Notes: generated by a model not told the origin, from the sequence alone. A stretch of DNA of 48,686 nt from Nostoc sp. 106C (GCF_002154725.1 NZ_MTAW01000018.1:1-48686), one strand, 5' to 3'. Numbered from the stretch's first letter, positions 8,997 to 19,527 are shown. Program-made: numbers and translations.

Positions 8997-11591
8997 ATGG
9001 CTACAAGCGATCGCAGCTGCAAATGGAAATATTACTTAGCAAGTTGCTTGGCAATGGGTGGAGCGATCGCTTCATGTAATGCTGCACTAGCTCAGATTGT
9101 ACCCGATCGCACTTTGGGATCTGAAAGTTCTGTAGTTACGCCTCAAACTCCCGATCCTTCCGTTGATGTGATTTCGGGTGGCGCGACGCGAGGCGCAAAT
9201 TTATTTCATAGCTTTGAGCAATTTTCCGTCCAAACAGGACGTACAGCTTTCTTTAATAATGCGGCGGATATTCAGAACATCTTTAGCCGAGTTACAGGTT
9301 CATCTACCTCTAATATTGATGGATTGATTCGAGCCAACGGCGCAGCTAATCTGTTTTTCATCAATCCGAATGGAATTATTTTTGGGCAAAACGCCAGTTT
9401 AGATATTGGAGGTTCGTTTGTTGCCACTACTGCCAATGCCCTACAATTTGGAACCCAAGGTATTTTCAGTGCTGACAATTTAGAATCACCCTCGTCTTTG
9501 CTGACAATCAATCCTTCGGCTTTACTCTTCAACCAAATTGCTGCATCCATTCAAAATAACTCAACTTCTCCCGCCGGGCTAACTCCAGCAGGCGAAAATT
9601 CCTTTGGTCTGCGTGTTGTAGATGGTAACAGTTTGCTACTAGTAGGCAGGAATGTCAGCATGGATGGCGGTAAACTCAATGCTTATGGTGGTCGAGTCGA
9701 GTTAGGAGGATTGTCTGCCAGTGGAACTGTATCCCTAGAAGTGGATGGCGACAATTTAAGCTTGGACTTTCCTGAGAATGTTACGCCAGCAGATATATCT
9801 TTAACTAACGGTGCTGGTGTCAGCGTAGAAGCTGGTGATGCTGGTAGTATTACAGTCAATGCCCGAAATATAGAGATTACGGCAGGAAGTTTTCTCAGCG
9901 CTGGTATTGGCAAAGGTTTGGGATCTGTTAACTCTGTTGCCGGAGATATTACGCTCAATGCCACAAGAGAAATCAAAGTTGCAGGAGAAGGCAGCTTTGT
10001 CTTCAATAACGTGCAAGAACAAGCTCAAGGAAAGGGAGGGAATTTAATCGTCAATACCCCTCACTTCCTAATGGAGGATGGAACGCAAGTTGCTGTTAGT
10101 ACATTAGGTGCGGGTAGAGGTGGGAATTTAACGATTAATGCTGAAAATTCTGTGCAAGTGATTAGTAGCGATTTATTCACTACAGTTGAGTCAGGAAGTG
10201 GGAATGCAGGAAATTTGACAATTAATACTCAGCATTTACGCGTCTTAGAAAGTGGAGCAGAAATTACTACTGCAACTTTTGGTGAGGGGAAGGCAGGGAA
10301 CTTGACAGTAAACGCTACAGATTTTGTAGAAATTTCAGGTAACACTGGTTTGTTTAGTAGTGCAGCACGTGGCTCAACAGGGGATGCAGGCGACCTAACG
10401 ATTAATACTCCTGAGTTATTAATCCAGAAAGGGGCACGGATTAGCGCTTCCACACTTGGGCCGGGCAAGGCGGGTGATGTAACTATCAACACAGACAGAG
10501 TAATTATTCAAGATAGAGCAACGGTTACTACTGGTACACTGCTTACAGGTCAGGGCGGGAATTTGACTATTAGCACTGGTCAGTTGCTCATTCAAGGTGG
10601 GGCACAGGTCATTACCAGTACATTCGGTGCAGGTAAAGGGGGAAATTTAACCGTTAATGCTTTTGATGTGCAGCTGATTGGCAGAAGCACAGATGGTCAG
10701 TTTGCCAGTGGCTTGTATGCTACTGCACAGCCCAACTCAACAGGGAACGCGGGAGATTTAACTATTAAAACTAATACCTTACTAGTGCGAGATGGAGCTA
10801 GAGTATCTGTACAGAGTTCCGGCACAGGAACCGCAGGTAATATGACAGTAAATGCACGTTCTATCCGTTTAGACAAAAATGCCTTACTAACTGCTAATAC
10901 ACGCAGCGTCAAAATGGAACCCGACTCTGAGCAGGCGACAATTAACATTAACTCACCACTTGTAATAGTGAGTCGCAATAGCAATATCAGAACTAATGCT
11001 ACTGGAGAAAATGTTATCGGCGGCAATATCAATATTGACACTAATTTCCTGGTTGCTTTTGAAAATAGCGATATCAGCGCTAATTCTGCTAACTTCCGTG
11101 GCGGGAATGTGAGAATTAATGCCCAAGGAATTTTTGGAACTCAATTCCGCGATATGCTATCCGATCGCACAAGTGACATCACCGCTACAGGGGTAAGTCC
11201 GGAGTTTAGTGGCAATGTAGAACTTAATACACCCGATGTTGACCCAAGCAAAGGATTAGTGGAACTGCCGATCAATATAGTTGACGCTCAAGAGCAGATT
11301 GCTCAAGGCTGTACTCCCAGAGGCGAACAAATTAGTAGTTTTGTGGTGACAGGACGGGGCGGGTTATCAGAAAGTCCCAACGAGATGCTAAACGATGATG
11401 CCATTGAGGTAAATTTAGTTACTCTCGACCCGAAGGCAAATCACTCTAGTGCAACTGTTTCCGCGATCGCACCTGCTCCTATTGTAGAAGCGCAAGGATT
11501 GGTCATGAGTAAGAATGGTCAAGTGCTGCTCACTGCTACACCCAATCATTCGGGGTTAACTTCAGAATCATGCCATGTGTGGCATAAGTAG
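8997..11591 (+). CDS. Two-partner-secretion filamentous haemagglutinin exoprotein
   Basis: An 864-residue secreted protein. The signal peptide ends near AALAQIVPD. Residues about 35-160 form a TPS (haemagglutination activity) domain, with the diagnostic NLFHSFEQFSV, GLIRANGAANLFFINPNGII and FGQNASLDIGGSFVATTA blocks. The body is a beta-helix of roughly 20-residue repeats (GNLTINT, GDLTINTPELLI, GNLTVNA). The C-terminus has GCTPRGEQISSFVVTGRGG, common to cyanobacterial members. It should cross the outer membrane through a TpsB/ShlB porin, which is not in this window. ATG 8997 is preferred over TTG 8973 because it gives a compact signal peptide. Its role is unknown; surface adhesion is typical of the family. 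Confidence 0.85.
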   Translation: MATSDRSCKWKYYLASCLAMGGAIASCNAALAQIVPDRTLGSESSVVTPQTPDPSVDVISGGATRGANLFHSFEQFSVQTGRTAFFNNAADIQNIFSRVTGSSTSNIDGLIRANGAANLFFINPNGIIFGQNASLDIGGSFVATTANALQFGTQGIFSADNLESPSSLLTINPSALLFNQIAASIQNNSTSPAGLTPAGENSFGLRVVDGNSLLLVGRNVSMDGGKLNAYGGRVELGGLSASGTVSLEVDGDNLSLDFPENVTPADISLTNGAGVSVEAGDAGSITVNARNIEITAGSFLSAGIGKGLGSVNSVAGDITLNATREIKVAGEGSFVFNNVQEQAQGKGGNLIVNTPHFLMEDGTQVAVSTLGAGRGGNLTINAENSVQVISSDLFTTVESGSGNAGNLTINTQHLRVLESGAEITTATFGEGKAGNLTVNATDFVEISGNTGLFSSAARGSTGDAGDLTINTPELLIQKGARISASTLGPGKAGDVTINTDRVIIQDRATVTTGTLLTGQGGNLTISTGQLLIQGGAQVITSTFGAGKGGNLTVNAFDVQLIGRSTDGQFASGLYATAQPNSTGNAGDLTIKTNTLLVRDGARVSVQSSGTGTAGNMTVNARSIRLDKNALLTANTRSVKMEPDSEQATININSPLVIVSRNSNIRTNATGENVIGGNINIDTNFLVAFENSDISANSANFRGGNVRINAQGIFGTQFRDMLSDRTSDITATGVSPEFSGNVELNTPDVDPSKGLVELPINIVDAQEQIAQGCTPRGEQISSFVVTGRGGLSESPNEMLNDDAIEVNLVTLDPKANHSSATVSAIAPAPIVEAQGLVMSKNGQVLLTATPNHSGLTSESCHVWHK

Positions 11592-11594
11592 TTG

Positions 11595-11670
11595 CATGGT
11601 TGGTATAAAGCGATGTCTACGACAAGCCGCTTCTCTACGAGACGCTACGCGAACGCGTCTACGCATTGAG
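11595..11670. repeat. Dispersed palindromic repeat upstream of the CHAT gene
   Basis: The sequence around 11617-11665 (CGCTTCTCTACGAGACGCTA followed by a GCGAACGCG segment) is a common Nostocalean palindrome. It separates the haemagglutinin stop from the CHAT gene start. Confidence 0.5.
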
Positions 11671-11679
11671 GACAAGAAC

Positions 11680-14262
11680 ATGAAAAGAAAACGTTCGTGT
11701 TTCCGTAGAGTCCGCCGTTTACACGTAGAAGCGCATCGTTATGTAATACTGATACTTTTAGCTACGTTTTTAACCATAAGCTTATTACCGCCCAGCTTCG
11801 CCTTCATGACTGCGGAAAACTCTGCCCAAGAGTTATTGCAACAGGGCAGAAACTTATATGAAGCAGAACAGTTCGAGCGAGCATCTTTAGTTTTTGAACA
11901 AGCATTAATTGCTTTGAAAACTCAAGGAGATAAACTCAAGCAAGCCATAATCTTGAGCAATCTTTCCTTGACTTACCAGCAATTAGGACAGTGGACAAAA
12001 GCGAGTCAAGCGATCGCCCAAAGCCTAAACTTATTACAGACTGGAGAAAATTCCCAAACGCAAATCTTAGCCCAAGCTTTAGATATTCAAGGTCGGCTAG
12101 AGTTAGCACAGGGAAAAGCTGAATCAGCTTTCAATACCTGGCAACAGGCAGCTGCAATTTATGCAAAAATAGGCGATCGCACTGGGTCAATTCGCAGTCA
12201 AATTAACGCTGCTCAAGCTCTACAAAGTTTGGGAAATTATCGTCAAGCCCAGAAAACATTAACTGAAATTAATCAAACTCTGCAAAACCAACCAGACTCA
12301 ACGCTCAAAGCTACAGGATTGCGTAGTCTGGGTAATGTACTGCGAGTCGTGGGGGATTTAGAACAATCACGAAAGATTTTACACCAGAGTTTAGAAGTAG
12401 CAACGCGAATGCAATTGCAATCTTCTCAAGCTATCAGTGAAACTTGGCTGAGTTTAGGTAACACCGCCACAGCCCAGCAGGATATCCCCGCAGCGATCAA
12501 TTATTATCAACAAGCGGCTGCTAGGTCTACTTCGCCAACTACACGCATCCAAGCCGATTTAAATCAACTGCACCTGTTATTGGATGACAATCAACTCAAT
12601 GCTGCTCAAGCATTGGTGTCTAAAATCCAAGCTCAAATTCCTAATTTACCTGTCAGTCGCAAGGCGGTTTACGCTCGGATTAACTTTGCTCAGAGTTTAA
12701 TGAAACTCAAAACAGGGCAAGAAGTCACAGAGATAGCCCAGCTTTTAGCGACAGCAGTTCAACAAGCAAGAGATTTACAAGACCAACGCTCAATTGCTTA
12801 TGCTTTAGGAAATCTCGCAGCATTATATGAACAGACGCAACAATTTGATAGCGCCCAAGAACTTACCCAGCAAGCCTTAGCGATTTCTCAAGCCATCAAT
12901 GTGCCTGATATTACCTATCGTTGGCAATGGCAGTTAGGACGCTTGCTCAAAGCTAAGGGAGATTTTAAAGGTGCAATTGCCGCTTATAGCGAATCAGTTA
13001 AAATCCTGCAATCTCTCCGCAACGATTTAGTTGCAGTTAATCCAGAGGTACAGTTTTCTTTTCGAGATGAAGTAGAGCCTATCTATCGTCAGTTAGTCAA
13101 TTTGCTGTTACGATCGCCTGGCGACTCCCAACCGAGTCAAGATAACTTAGTTCAAGCCCGTGCTGTGATTGAATCCCTACAACTAGCGGAACTCGACAAC
13201 TTCTTTCGCGTAGCTTGCTTAGAGGGAAGACCCATACAAATTGACTCTGTTATCGATCGCCAAGATCCAACTGCGGCAGTTATCTATCCCATTATCTTGG
13301 ACGATAAACTAGAAGTTATTCTCAAGTTACCTCAACAACCGCTACGCCATTACAAAACCAACATCGCTGCGAGTGAAGTAGAAAAAATTCTAGAGCAATT
13401 GCGCCAACAACTGATCAAACCTTATACACTGCAAGAAACTCAGGCATTATCTAGGCAAGTATATAATTGGCTACTGCAACCTGCGGAAGAATACTTAGCT
13501 AAATCTCAAATCAAAACTTTGGTATTTGTTCTGGATGGTTCCTTGCGCAACATTCCGATGGCTGCGCTTTACGACGGTCAAAAGTATCTGATCGAGAAAT
13601 ATGCGATCGCTTTAACTCCAGGGTTACAGTTATTAACTCCCAAAGCTTTATCACAACAACAAATCAAAGCTTTGACTGCTGGAATTACCGAAGCCCGCCA
13701 AGGTTTTTCTGCCCTCAGCAATGTGGCGCAGGAGTTAAATCAAATTAAGTCTGAAGTGCCTACTAAAGTTCTGCTCAATCAAAAATTTACCAGCCAAACT
13801 TTTCAGCAAGAAATCAATTCTGTTCCGTTCCCTGTAGTACATTTGGCAACTCACGGTCAATTTAGTTCCAACGCTAACGATACTTTTATTCTCACCTGGG
13901 ATGGTCGAATTAACGTCAATCAACTCGATACTTTACTGCGGATTAGAGAGACAGAAAGACCAAATGCCATTGAATTACTCGTTCTTAGCGCCTGTCAAAC
14001 TGCTGCTGGAGATAAACGCGCTGCTTTGGGGCTGGCGGGGATAGCTGTACGTGCGGGCGCACGCAGTACCCTTGCTTCTTTATGGAATGTGGACGATAAA
14101 TCTACAGCAGAATTGATGAGTCAGTTCTACCGAGAATTAACTTCTACAAAGCTGACTAAAGCTGAAGCACTCCGCCAAGCCCAGCTTGCTTTGTTAAACA
14201 ACCCTAAGTACCAACATCCCTTATTTTGGGCAGCTTACGTCCTAGTGGGGAATTGGTTATAG
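11680..14262 (+). CDS. Secreted TPR-CHAT domain protein
   Basis: An 860-residue protein starting at ATG 11680, with a GAGG element 11 bases upstream. An N-terminal hydrophobic segment (VILILLATFLTISLLPPSFA) marks export. Residues about 45-470 hold many tetratricopeptide repeats (for example AIILSNLSLTYQQLGQWTKA). The C-terminal CHAT peptidase-like domain keeps its His-Cys dyad: THGQF near residue 723 and LSACQTAAG near residue 771, followed by GLAGIAVRAGARSTLASLWN. CHAT domains are caspase/separase-fold proteases. Cyanobacteria frequently place such genes beside TPS haemagglutinins, so it may process or regulate the upstream exoprotein; that partnership is inferred. Confidence 0.87.
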   Translation: MKRKRSCFRRVRRLHVEAHRYVILILLATFLTISLLPPSFAFMTAENSAQELLQQGRNLYEAEQFERASLVFEQALIALKTQGDKLKQAIILSNLSLTYQQLGQWTKASQAIAQSLNLLQTGENSQTQILAQALDIQGRLELAQGKAESAFNTWQQAAAIYAKIGDRTGSIRSQINAAQALQSLGNYRQAQKTLTEINQTLQNQPDSTLKATGLRSLGNVLRVVGDLEQSRKILHQSLEVATRMQLQSSQAISETWLSLGNTATAQQDIPAAINYYQQAAARSTSPTTRIQADLNQLHLLLDDNQLNAAQALVSKIQAQIPNLPVSRKAVYARINFAQSLMKLKTGQEVTEIAQLLATAVQQARDLQDQRSIAYALGNLAALYEQTQQFDSAQELTQQALAISQAINVPDITYRWQWQLGRLLKAKGDFKGAIAAYSESVKILQSLRNDLVAVNPEVQFSFRDEVEPIYRQLVNLLLRSPGDSQPSQDNLVQARAVIESLQLAELDNFFRVACLEGRPIQIDSVIDRQDPTAAVIYPIILDDKLEVILKLPQQPLRHYKTNIAASEVEKILEQLRQQLIKPYTLQETQALSRQVYNWLLQPAEEYLAKSQIKTLVFVLDGSLRNIPMAALYDGQKYLIEKYAIALTPGLQLLTPKALSQQQIKALTAGITEARQGFSALSNVAQELNQIKSEVPTKVLLNQKFTSQTFQQEINSVPFPVVHLATHGQFSSNANDTFILTWDGRINVNQLDTLLRIRETERPNAIELLVLSACQTAAGDKRAALGLAGIAVRAGARSTLASLWNVDDKSTAELMSQFYRELTSTKLTKAEALRQAQLALLNNPKYQHPLFWAAYVLVGNWL

Positions 14263-15177
14263 CTATCGGCAGCAATCTACTATCGGTTCTGAAGCAATGT
14301 CATTTAGACCAACAGATTGCAAGATGTTAGCCCAATCATTACGTTTCGGGTCGAGGCGATGCAGTTCGGCTGAAGCAGTCACTAAATCGTACCAAATACC
14401 ATGATTACCATAAAGAGTAACGCGCTGCTTTAATGTTGCTTTTTCTAACTGACTTTTCAAAGCAGTGTTGGGTTCGATTCTTGCGATCCAACCATCAACA
14501 AAAACAGGTGGTTGTTGTGGATTGCAGTAAATATTAAAGTACCAATGATAGCGATCGCCAATTTTTAACGCAGCAGCTGTTGATGGTAGAGAGAGGCTGA
14601 CAATCCCTGGTGTCCCAGACAAGGAAACAGGACTTTGGTATACAGTTTGCCCCACTTGATTCTGTAGTACGAACTCTGCGGTAGCTGTGGTTTGATAAGG
14701 AACGTAAAACCAGAAAGTTGGATGAGATATAGTTGTTAATCCAAAGATTAGTTCTGCATTGGGAGATTGATAAATAGGAACTAAGGCTGTCAGCAGCTTT
14801 TCTTGGGATTTAACTATACTCTCGCAGCCGCGCTTTCCTCCGGATGTGCGATTACCAGGTGCGTTAATATCAGGTGGCGGCGGCGGTGCGTTAAAAATCT
14901 CCGTTCCGGGAATCTGAGATTTTGCCATCTGTGTGGAGGAAAGCAATATGAAAGCAAACGCGCAGGCAAGTTTGATAGTAATATCATGTCCGGTTAAACA
15001 CTTGTCATTGCGTTCGCCCTTGGCGTTCCCGAAGGGTACGAAGTGAAGCAATCGCAGAGTCCTTGTGATTGCTACTCTGCGAGAACGCCTTCGGCGAACG
15101 CTCCACTGCGTTGCGCTCGCAATGACATATCGTAAGCAATTTGGCGGACATGATATAATTCGTGATTTGTAATTCAT
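14263..15177 (-). CDS. DUF928 domain protein
   Basis: The conserved part (from about 14920 down to the stop at 14263) is a DUF928 protein, with KLLTALVPIY, TTISHPTFWFYVPYQ, VSLSLPSTAAALKIGDRYHWYFNIYC-type blocks and a signal-like segment ITIKLACAFAFILLSS. DUF928 genes commonly accompany cyanobacterial CHAT/haemagglutinin loci, and here it converges on the CHAT gene with touching ends. The true start is unclear: no ATG lies just before the signal segment, only ATT 14982. The upstream frame to ATG 15177 reads through a palindromic repeat (15000-15130). Either the repeat has replaced the native start or a rare ATT start is used. Confidence 0.7.
   Translation of the reverse strand: MNYKSRIISCPPNCLRYVIASATQWSVRRRRSRRVAITRTLRLLHFVPFGNAKGERNDKCLTGHDITIKLACAFAFILLSSTQMAKSQIPGTEIFNAPPPPPDINAPGNRTSGGKRGCESIVKSQEKLLTALVPIYQSPNAELIFGLTTISHPTFWFYVPYQTTATAEFVLQNQVGQTVYQSPVSLSGTPGIVSLSLPSTAAALKIGDRYHWYFNIYCNPQQPPVFVDGWIARIEPNTALKSQLEKATLKQRVTLYGNHGIWYDLVTASAELHRLDPKRNDWANILQSVGLNDIASEPIVDCCR
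14998..15130. repeat. Palindromic dispersed repeat at the 5' end of the DUF928 gene
   Basis: Contains TTGCGTTCGCCCTTGGCGTT, GAAGCAATCGCAGAGTCC, CTACTCTGCGAGAACGCC and TTCGGCGAACGCTCCACTGC, which form nested inverted repeats flanked by CATTGCG and CGCAATG. This is a well-known style of Nostocalean intergenic repeat. It stays in frame with the DUF928 gene by chance or by recent insertion. Confidence 0.6.
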
Positions 15178-15418
15178 AATTAGTAAATTAATAAAGTCGT
15201 ATTTAATAACTCGTAGGGGCACGGCATCCAAAATCTTTTGGTATATTAAATTATCTTGTTGGTGTTCTCTACAAATAATTTATCTTCAATTTTTGACATC
15301 CTTATATTGGTAATTGTTCAATTTTATAGTTATTAGATCAATATAACCAGCGAACTCATGAAGGCTATTGTTCTCATCAAATACATGAAACTTATTGTCG
15401 GAATCTACACTTTCTTAA

Positions 15419-17782
15419 TTACGAATTACGAATCACTACTACACTAGTGCCTGTAACTAGTAACGTTATTACGGCAGGAATTAGCGGTATCCAAATGCCT
15501 TTCAGGAGGATAATAAAACTTATTGCACATATAACAACAATTACAGTAATTCCTACTAATACTAATAGCAAGAAATTACGAATGCGCCATGCTATTATCC
15601 CGCCAAAAATAGACCAGAAAAATATCCACAAAACCTCGCCCCAAACAGGCCAAACCCACAAGAGAGTTCGCCCATCTAAAACTGCACTGAGAATTTGACT
15701 TACCATTTGAGCATGAATAATAACTCCTGGTATTTCTTGCTTTCGATCGTTAGTGTAAGGCGTGGGAAAATAATCGCCAGCACTTTGGTTAGTAATGCCG
15801 ATGAGTACGATACGATTCTTTACTTTATTGGGAGCGATCGCACCTCTAAGCACATCCTTTAACGTAACTTGCTCTATAGCCTTTAAAGGTGAGCTAAAAG
15901 AACGGTAATTCAACAATACTTGATAGCCCCGATCATCTAATTGTTGATAACCACCCATGTGCGATTCTCCAAAGGAGACACTTCGTGAACGCAATCGCTT
16001 AAATACAACTTTGCCAATTTGTAACTCGTTGTTTTTGGTGTAATTGGCAGAGATACCCTGTTTTTCTAAGTAACGAAATGTTAATTGAGCACTGAAGGCG
16101 TAGGGTGTAGTACAAGGGGATGATTCGCCTGGTTTCATCGCAATCAGATGGCGGCGGAGAATACCATCGCTATCTTTGATAAAATCGCTAAAACCTTGAC
16201 GTGCTGTAGGGATTTCTGGAGGAGGAGAAACACCTGGTTCATTAATTTGAGGTTCGCTAACTTTGCAAATAGCAATGAAGTTGTCATTACGCCGCATCCA
16301 AGCAGCTAGAGGTGCTTCCTTGGGATCTACAGCGAAATCGCGGTAAATATCTAAACCAATGGCTCGTGGTTGAAATTTTTCGAGTTTCTGTACAAGTAAA
16401 GCGAGTGCGCGATCTGATAGCGAGCCTTTTCTATCTTGCTGTTCTGGTAGCTTAAAATCATCTTCTGCGATCGCAACTACTAAAAGCCTAGGATCTGGTT
16501 GTTCGCTAGGACGCAACCGCAGCATTTGGTCGAAAGCTTTTAACTCCGCAGCTTGTAATAATCCCAGATGTCGCACGCCCATGACTAAGGCTGTGACAAC
16601 CACAGCTAAAATTAGCACAGTTTGAAAACGGCGCTTCCTGGGTACAGGTGATATCTCGACTGATTGTAAGTCCGATAACGCTTTATCCAGCCAATTTTGA
16701 TTAAAAACAGCGGCATAAATGCGGTTATAAACTTTTAAGTAACTCTGTTGCTTAACTACTAATCCTGATAGCCGCAATTCCATTTGCTCAGGACTATTAT
16801 TTGCTGTTATTTGACCTATTTGTAAAATTTGCTGATAAAGCTTTAGTAACTTCTTGATGCGCTGTTCGTTTCTCAAAACGCCATTTGCATCAACGCATCG
16901 ACAAAAAAGGCGATCGCGAATTGTTCTCAGATGCTCCGGTTCATCTTGAGATTCCCAATTTTCAATTACTTGAGAACGTACCACTTTCTCAACATATTCT
17001 GCTTCATCATCTCGTGGAATGATAGAAGAAGATGCAATCGCTAACTGGCAAAGCTTCTGAGTCAAAAAAGGTTGACCGCCACTCCAAGCTAATATTTCTC
17101 GTAAAACTATCTGAGGGTTAACAAATTTACCCGCTAATCCCTCAGCTAATGGTTGAGCTTCATCGCATTGAAAACCGTTGAGTTCAATTGCTCGACCAAT
17201 GTTAAAAGGCGTCCGGTGTTTATCTTGAATTAAATCATAGGGAGTTGTTACCCCTAGCAATGCAAAAGTCAAGCGCTGGTAATCTGAATTATCAGCGCGT
17301 TTGTTATAGCAAGCCCGAATTAAAGCTAAAAAATCATCCTTGAAGTTTAATTTGAGAATGCTATCTATTTCGTCTACAAAAATCACAATATTTTCAGAAA
17401 CTTCTACCAGCAGCACTGACTCGATAAACTCACTCAAGCATTCTAGCGGTGAAAGTCCAGTGCGATCGCTCCACCAATTTAATATTTTAAATTTAGGAAT
17501 GAAGCTACGCGCCAGCCTCCGCAGCACTCCTAAATACCACTCAGATGAAGTGATATCCTGACTCCCAATCGCCGTAATATCAATTACACCACAGGCAATA
17601 CCTTCAGCTTGCAGTTTATGCATTGTTTGCACTCGCAGACTAGACTTACCCATCTGTCGCGAATTAAAAACATAACAAAATTCCCCAGCCTTGAGCGCCT
17701 CATAAAAATCGCGATCGGCTTGGCGCTGTACATAGCTAGGAGCATCAATTTGTAGACTTCCCCCAACTTGATATTTGTACAT
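15419..17782 (-). CDS. AAA-like ATPase fused to CHASE2 sensor domain
   Basis: A 787-residue membrane protein. Residues 1-360 are the cyanobacterial AAA-like domain, with Walker [13 protein letters not shown] and Walker [13 protein letters not shown]. One membrane segment lies near residues 388-408 ([16 protein letters not shown]). A CHASE2 extracytoplasmic sensor follows (about 410-670: [48 protein letters not shown]). The end has three close membrane segments, the usual CHASE2 C-terminal arrangement. No kinase, cyclase or other output domain follows, so the N-terminal ATPase is probably the output or partner-binding part. It lies 67 bases downstream of a second AAA-like gene on the same strand. 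ATG 17782 directly precedes the conserved YQVGGSL. Confidence 0.82.
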   Translation of the reverse strand: MYKYQVGGSLQIDAPSYVQRQADRDFYEALKAGEFCYVFNSRQMGKSSLRVQTMHKLQAEGIACGVIDITAIGSQDITSSEWYLGVLRRLARSFIPKFKILNWWSDRTGLSPLECLSEFIESVLLVEVSENIVIFVDEIDSILKLNFKDDFLALIRACYNKRADNSDYQRLTFALLGVTTPYDLIQDKHRTPFNIGRAIELNGFQCDEAQPLAEGLAGKFVNPQIVLREILAWSGGQPFLTQKLCQLAIASSSIIPRDDEAEYVEKVVRSQVIENWESQDEPEHLRTIRDRLFCRCVDANGVLRNEQRIKKLLKLYQQILQIGQITANNSPEQMELRLSGLVVKQQSYLKVYNRIYAAVFNQNWLDKALSDLQSVEISPVPRKRRFQTVLILAVVVTALVMGVRHLGLLQAAELKAFDQMLRLRPSEQPDPRLLVVAIAEDDFKLPEQQDRKGSLSDRALALLVQKLEKFQPRAIGLDIYRDFAVDPKEAPLAAWMRRNDNFIAICKVSEPQINEPGVSPPPEIPTARQGFSDFIKDSDGILRRHLIAMKPGESSPCTTPYAFSAQLTFRYLEKQGISANYTKNNELQIGKVVFKRLRSRSVSFGESHMGGYQQLDDRGYQVLLNYRSFSSPLKAIEQVTLKDVLRGAIAPNKVKNRIVLIGITNQSAGDYFPTPYTNDRKQEIPGVIIHAQMVSQILSAVLDGRTLLWVWPVWGEVLWIFFWSIFGGIIAWRIRNFLLLVLVGITVIVVICAISFIILLKGIWIPLIPAVITLLVTGTSVVVIRNS

Positions 17783-17849
17783 TCAATAGTCATTGGTCAT
17801 TTGTCATTTCTCCCCACACTCCCCACCCTCTCGCACCCTCCTATCCTCC

Positions 17850-19313
17850 CTAAGAACTCAGACGATTTTGAAAATATTGGCGGTACAAATCGCAGCGTGG
17901 CATTACTTTGTTTTCATTACAATATACAACTAGTCCCATGCTGTGTAATTTAAACGCTGATTCCGAGTCTATTTCTATCGGTGCTAAACTGTTCGCAACT
18001 TGGCTAAAAGCTGCTGCTAAATTGAGATGATTTTCGAGGCTACACAAATGTCCTCGCAGATGATCGCTGTAAATTCCCGCTTCTGTTGGGGCTGTTTGTA
18101 ACAATTGTTCAAGCGTGATGTCTTGGTGTTGGACGTGATAAAGAGCTAGCCTGACTAAATAAGGATGTCCCCCTACCATGTTCATCAGTTGTTTAACTTG
18201 AGTATTAGTCCAATTTAGCCCCTGATGACGCTCAACTAAAATTTCGACTTGTTCGGAACTAAATTCTTGTAATTCAACGCTCAACCCAACATTAAACGGA
18301 GATTGATTGATATTTAGCGGAATATAAACTTCTTTGGAATGTACCAAAACTAGGCGAAGTTTTTTCCAGAGTTCGCTACTGCGATCGCCATATTTGGCAT
18401 ACTCATACCAAGCGCGTAACAGGCTAAAAAAGTCTTCGGCAATGTCGCGATAGGGAAAAATGCGATCGACTCCATCTAAACTCACTACTAATGGAGTATC
18501 AATTTCTTCTAATAAACATTCTTCAAAGTAAGCGGTAGTTTTGTCCTTACTACCATAAATACTCCAATAATCATCTAACTGCTGAAGCCGCTTTAGCTTC
18601 CTACCAACACTTTCACAAAACCAGCGTAAAAATGTATCTAAGCTAGTGAAAACGGCTTTATCTGCTGAATGGAAGCTTAGGGATACTGTTTGACAACCAT
18701 GCTTTCTGGCTTCATCAAGGATTCTTGCCATCAGCGAAGTTTTACCCATCTGTCCGGGTGCTTTGATGCGAATTAAGGAACCTGGCTGCAAAATTTCTTG
18801 ATAACAGCGCTCTTCAATTGGAGGGCGTTCAACATAAAAGTTAGAAGCCAGAGGAACTTGTCCTACAGGAAATTCTGGTTCTGCATTTAGTTGGGTGAGT
18901 TCATTTGTGTTAACAGTTAGTAATACTTCTTCATTTGCTTGAGAAGCTGAGTTATTTGCTGTCATTTTCTCCATTTTTAATGGTGAAGTTGACATCAGCT
19001 TGTGTGAGTAAAAAATTGCTTCTAACTGCTTTGCCGAAGCCGCAGTACGCGAAAGCCGCTGACGCTCTAATGCTGCCTGAAAATTCTTTTTACTAACCTT
19101 TTCCCCAATGGCTTCTGACAACATCTGCCATAGCTTAGGGCCAACATCATGCTGTAGGTATTCAGTAGTGTAGCCATGAGTTTGGGCAATCTCATCATAC
19201 TTTTTCCCTTGCCAAGAACAGCGAAGTATTGCCACTTCAATATCTTTCAGATGTCTTTTTGTCTGGGCAACAACTGCTGCATCTAATATTTTGAATGCTG
19301 TTTCAAAGTCCAT
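17850..19313 (-). CDS. AAA-like ATPase with vMAP-type N-terminal HTH
   Basis: A 487-residue soluble protein. Residues 1-90 (MDFETAFKILDAAV to the EAIGEKVSKKNF region) match the N-terminal helix-turn-helix domain found on many cyanobacterial AAA/WD40/vMAP signalling proteins. After a linker, the AAA-like ATPase has Walker A KAPGQMGKTSLMARIL and Walker B PLVVSLDGVDRIF, then NVGLSVELQEFSSEQVE and a GGHPYLVRLALY block typical of this family. It lies upstream of the AAA-CHASE2 gene on the same strand and diverges from the RTX gene. The pair may form a sensor/effector set; function is otherwise unknown. Confidence 0.78.
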   Translation of the reverse strand: MDFETAFKILDAAVVAQTKRHLKDIEVAILRCSWQGKKYDEIAQTHGYTTEYLQHDVGPKLWQMLSEAIGEKVSKKNFQAALERQRLSRTAASAKQLEAIFYSHKLMSTSPLKMEKMTANNSASQANEEVLLTVNTNELTQLNAEPEFPVGQVPLASNFYVERPPIEERCYQEILQPGSLIRIKAPGQMGKTSLMARILDEARKHGCQTVSLSFHSADKAVFTSLDTFLRWFCESVGRKLKRLQQLDDYWSIYGSKDKTTAYFEECLLEEIDTPLVVSLDGVDRIFPYRDIAEDFFSLLRAWYEYAKYGDRSSELWKKLRLVLVHSKEVYIPLNINQSPFNVGLSVELQEFSSEQVEILVERHQGLNWTNTQVKQLMNMVGGHPYLVRLALYHVQHQDITLEQLLQTAPTEAGIYSDHLRGHLCSLENHLNLAAAFSQVANSLAPIEIDSESAFKLHSMGLVVYCNENKVMPRCDLYRQYFQNRLSS

Positions 19314-19442
19314 TGCTCAGGTCTGAATCACAACTATTTATGAATTGAGCTACAGTCTAAATTTTTTACTTTCCAGATTTTTTACCAAACAATATTCAAA
19401 TTGCTGAAATCTACACCTTGTATAGTTCGCTAAAGATGACTC

Positions 19443-19527
19443 TCCTTAAATTTTCTTACTTAACCTTACTTAATATCTTTTTTCGTTCAACTTTGTAGCT
19501 CAAACTCCTTAAATTATCCACATTTAC
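19443..19527 (+). promoter_or_regulatory. Putative regulatory element upstream of the RTX gene
   Basis: Contains two copies of CTCCTTAAATT (about 19443 and 19506) and direct repeats CTTACTTAA with 10-base period between 19455 and 19475. The core at 19502-19527, ending CTTAAATTATCCACATTTAC, recurs exactly at 21573-21598 upstream of the first lanthipeptide precursor. The core ends 122 bases before the RTX start. It is likely a binding site or promoter segment; the regulator is unknown. Confidence 0.5.
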
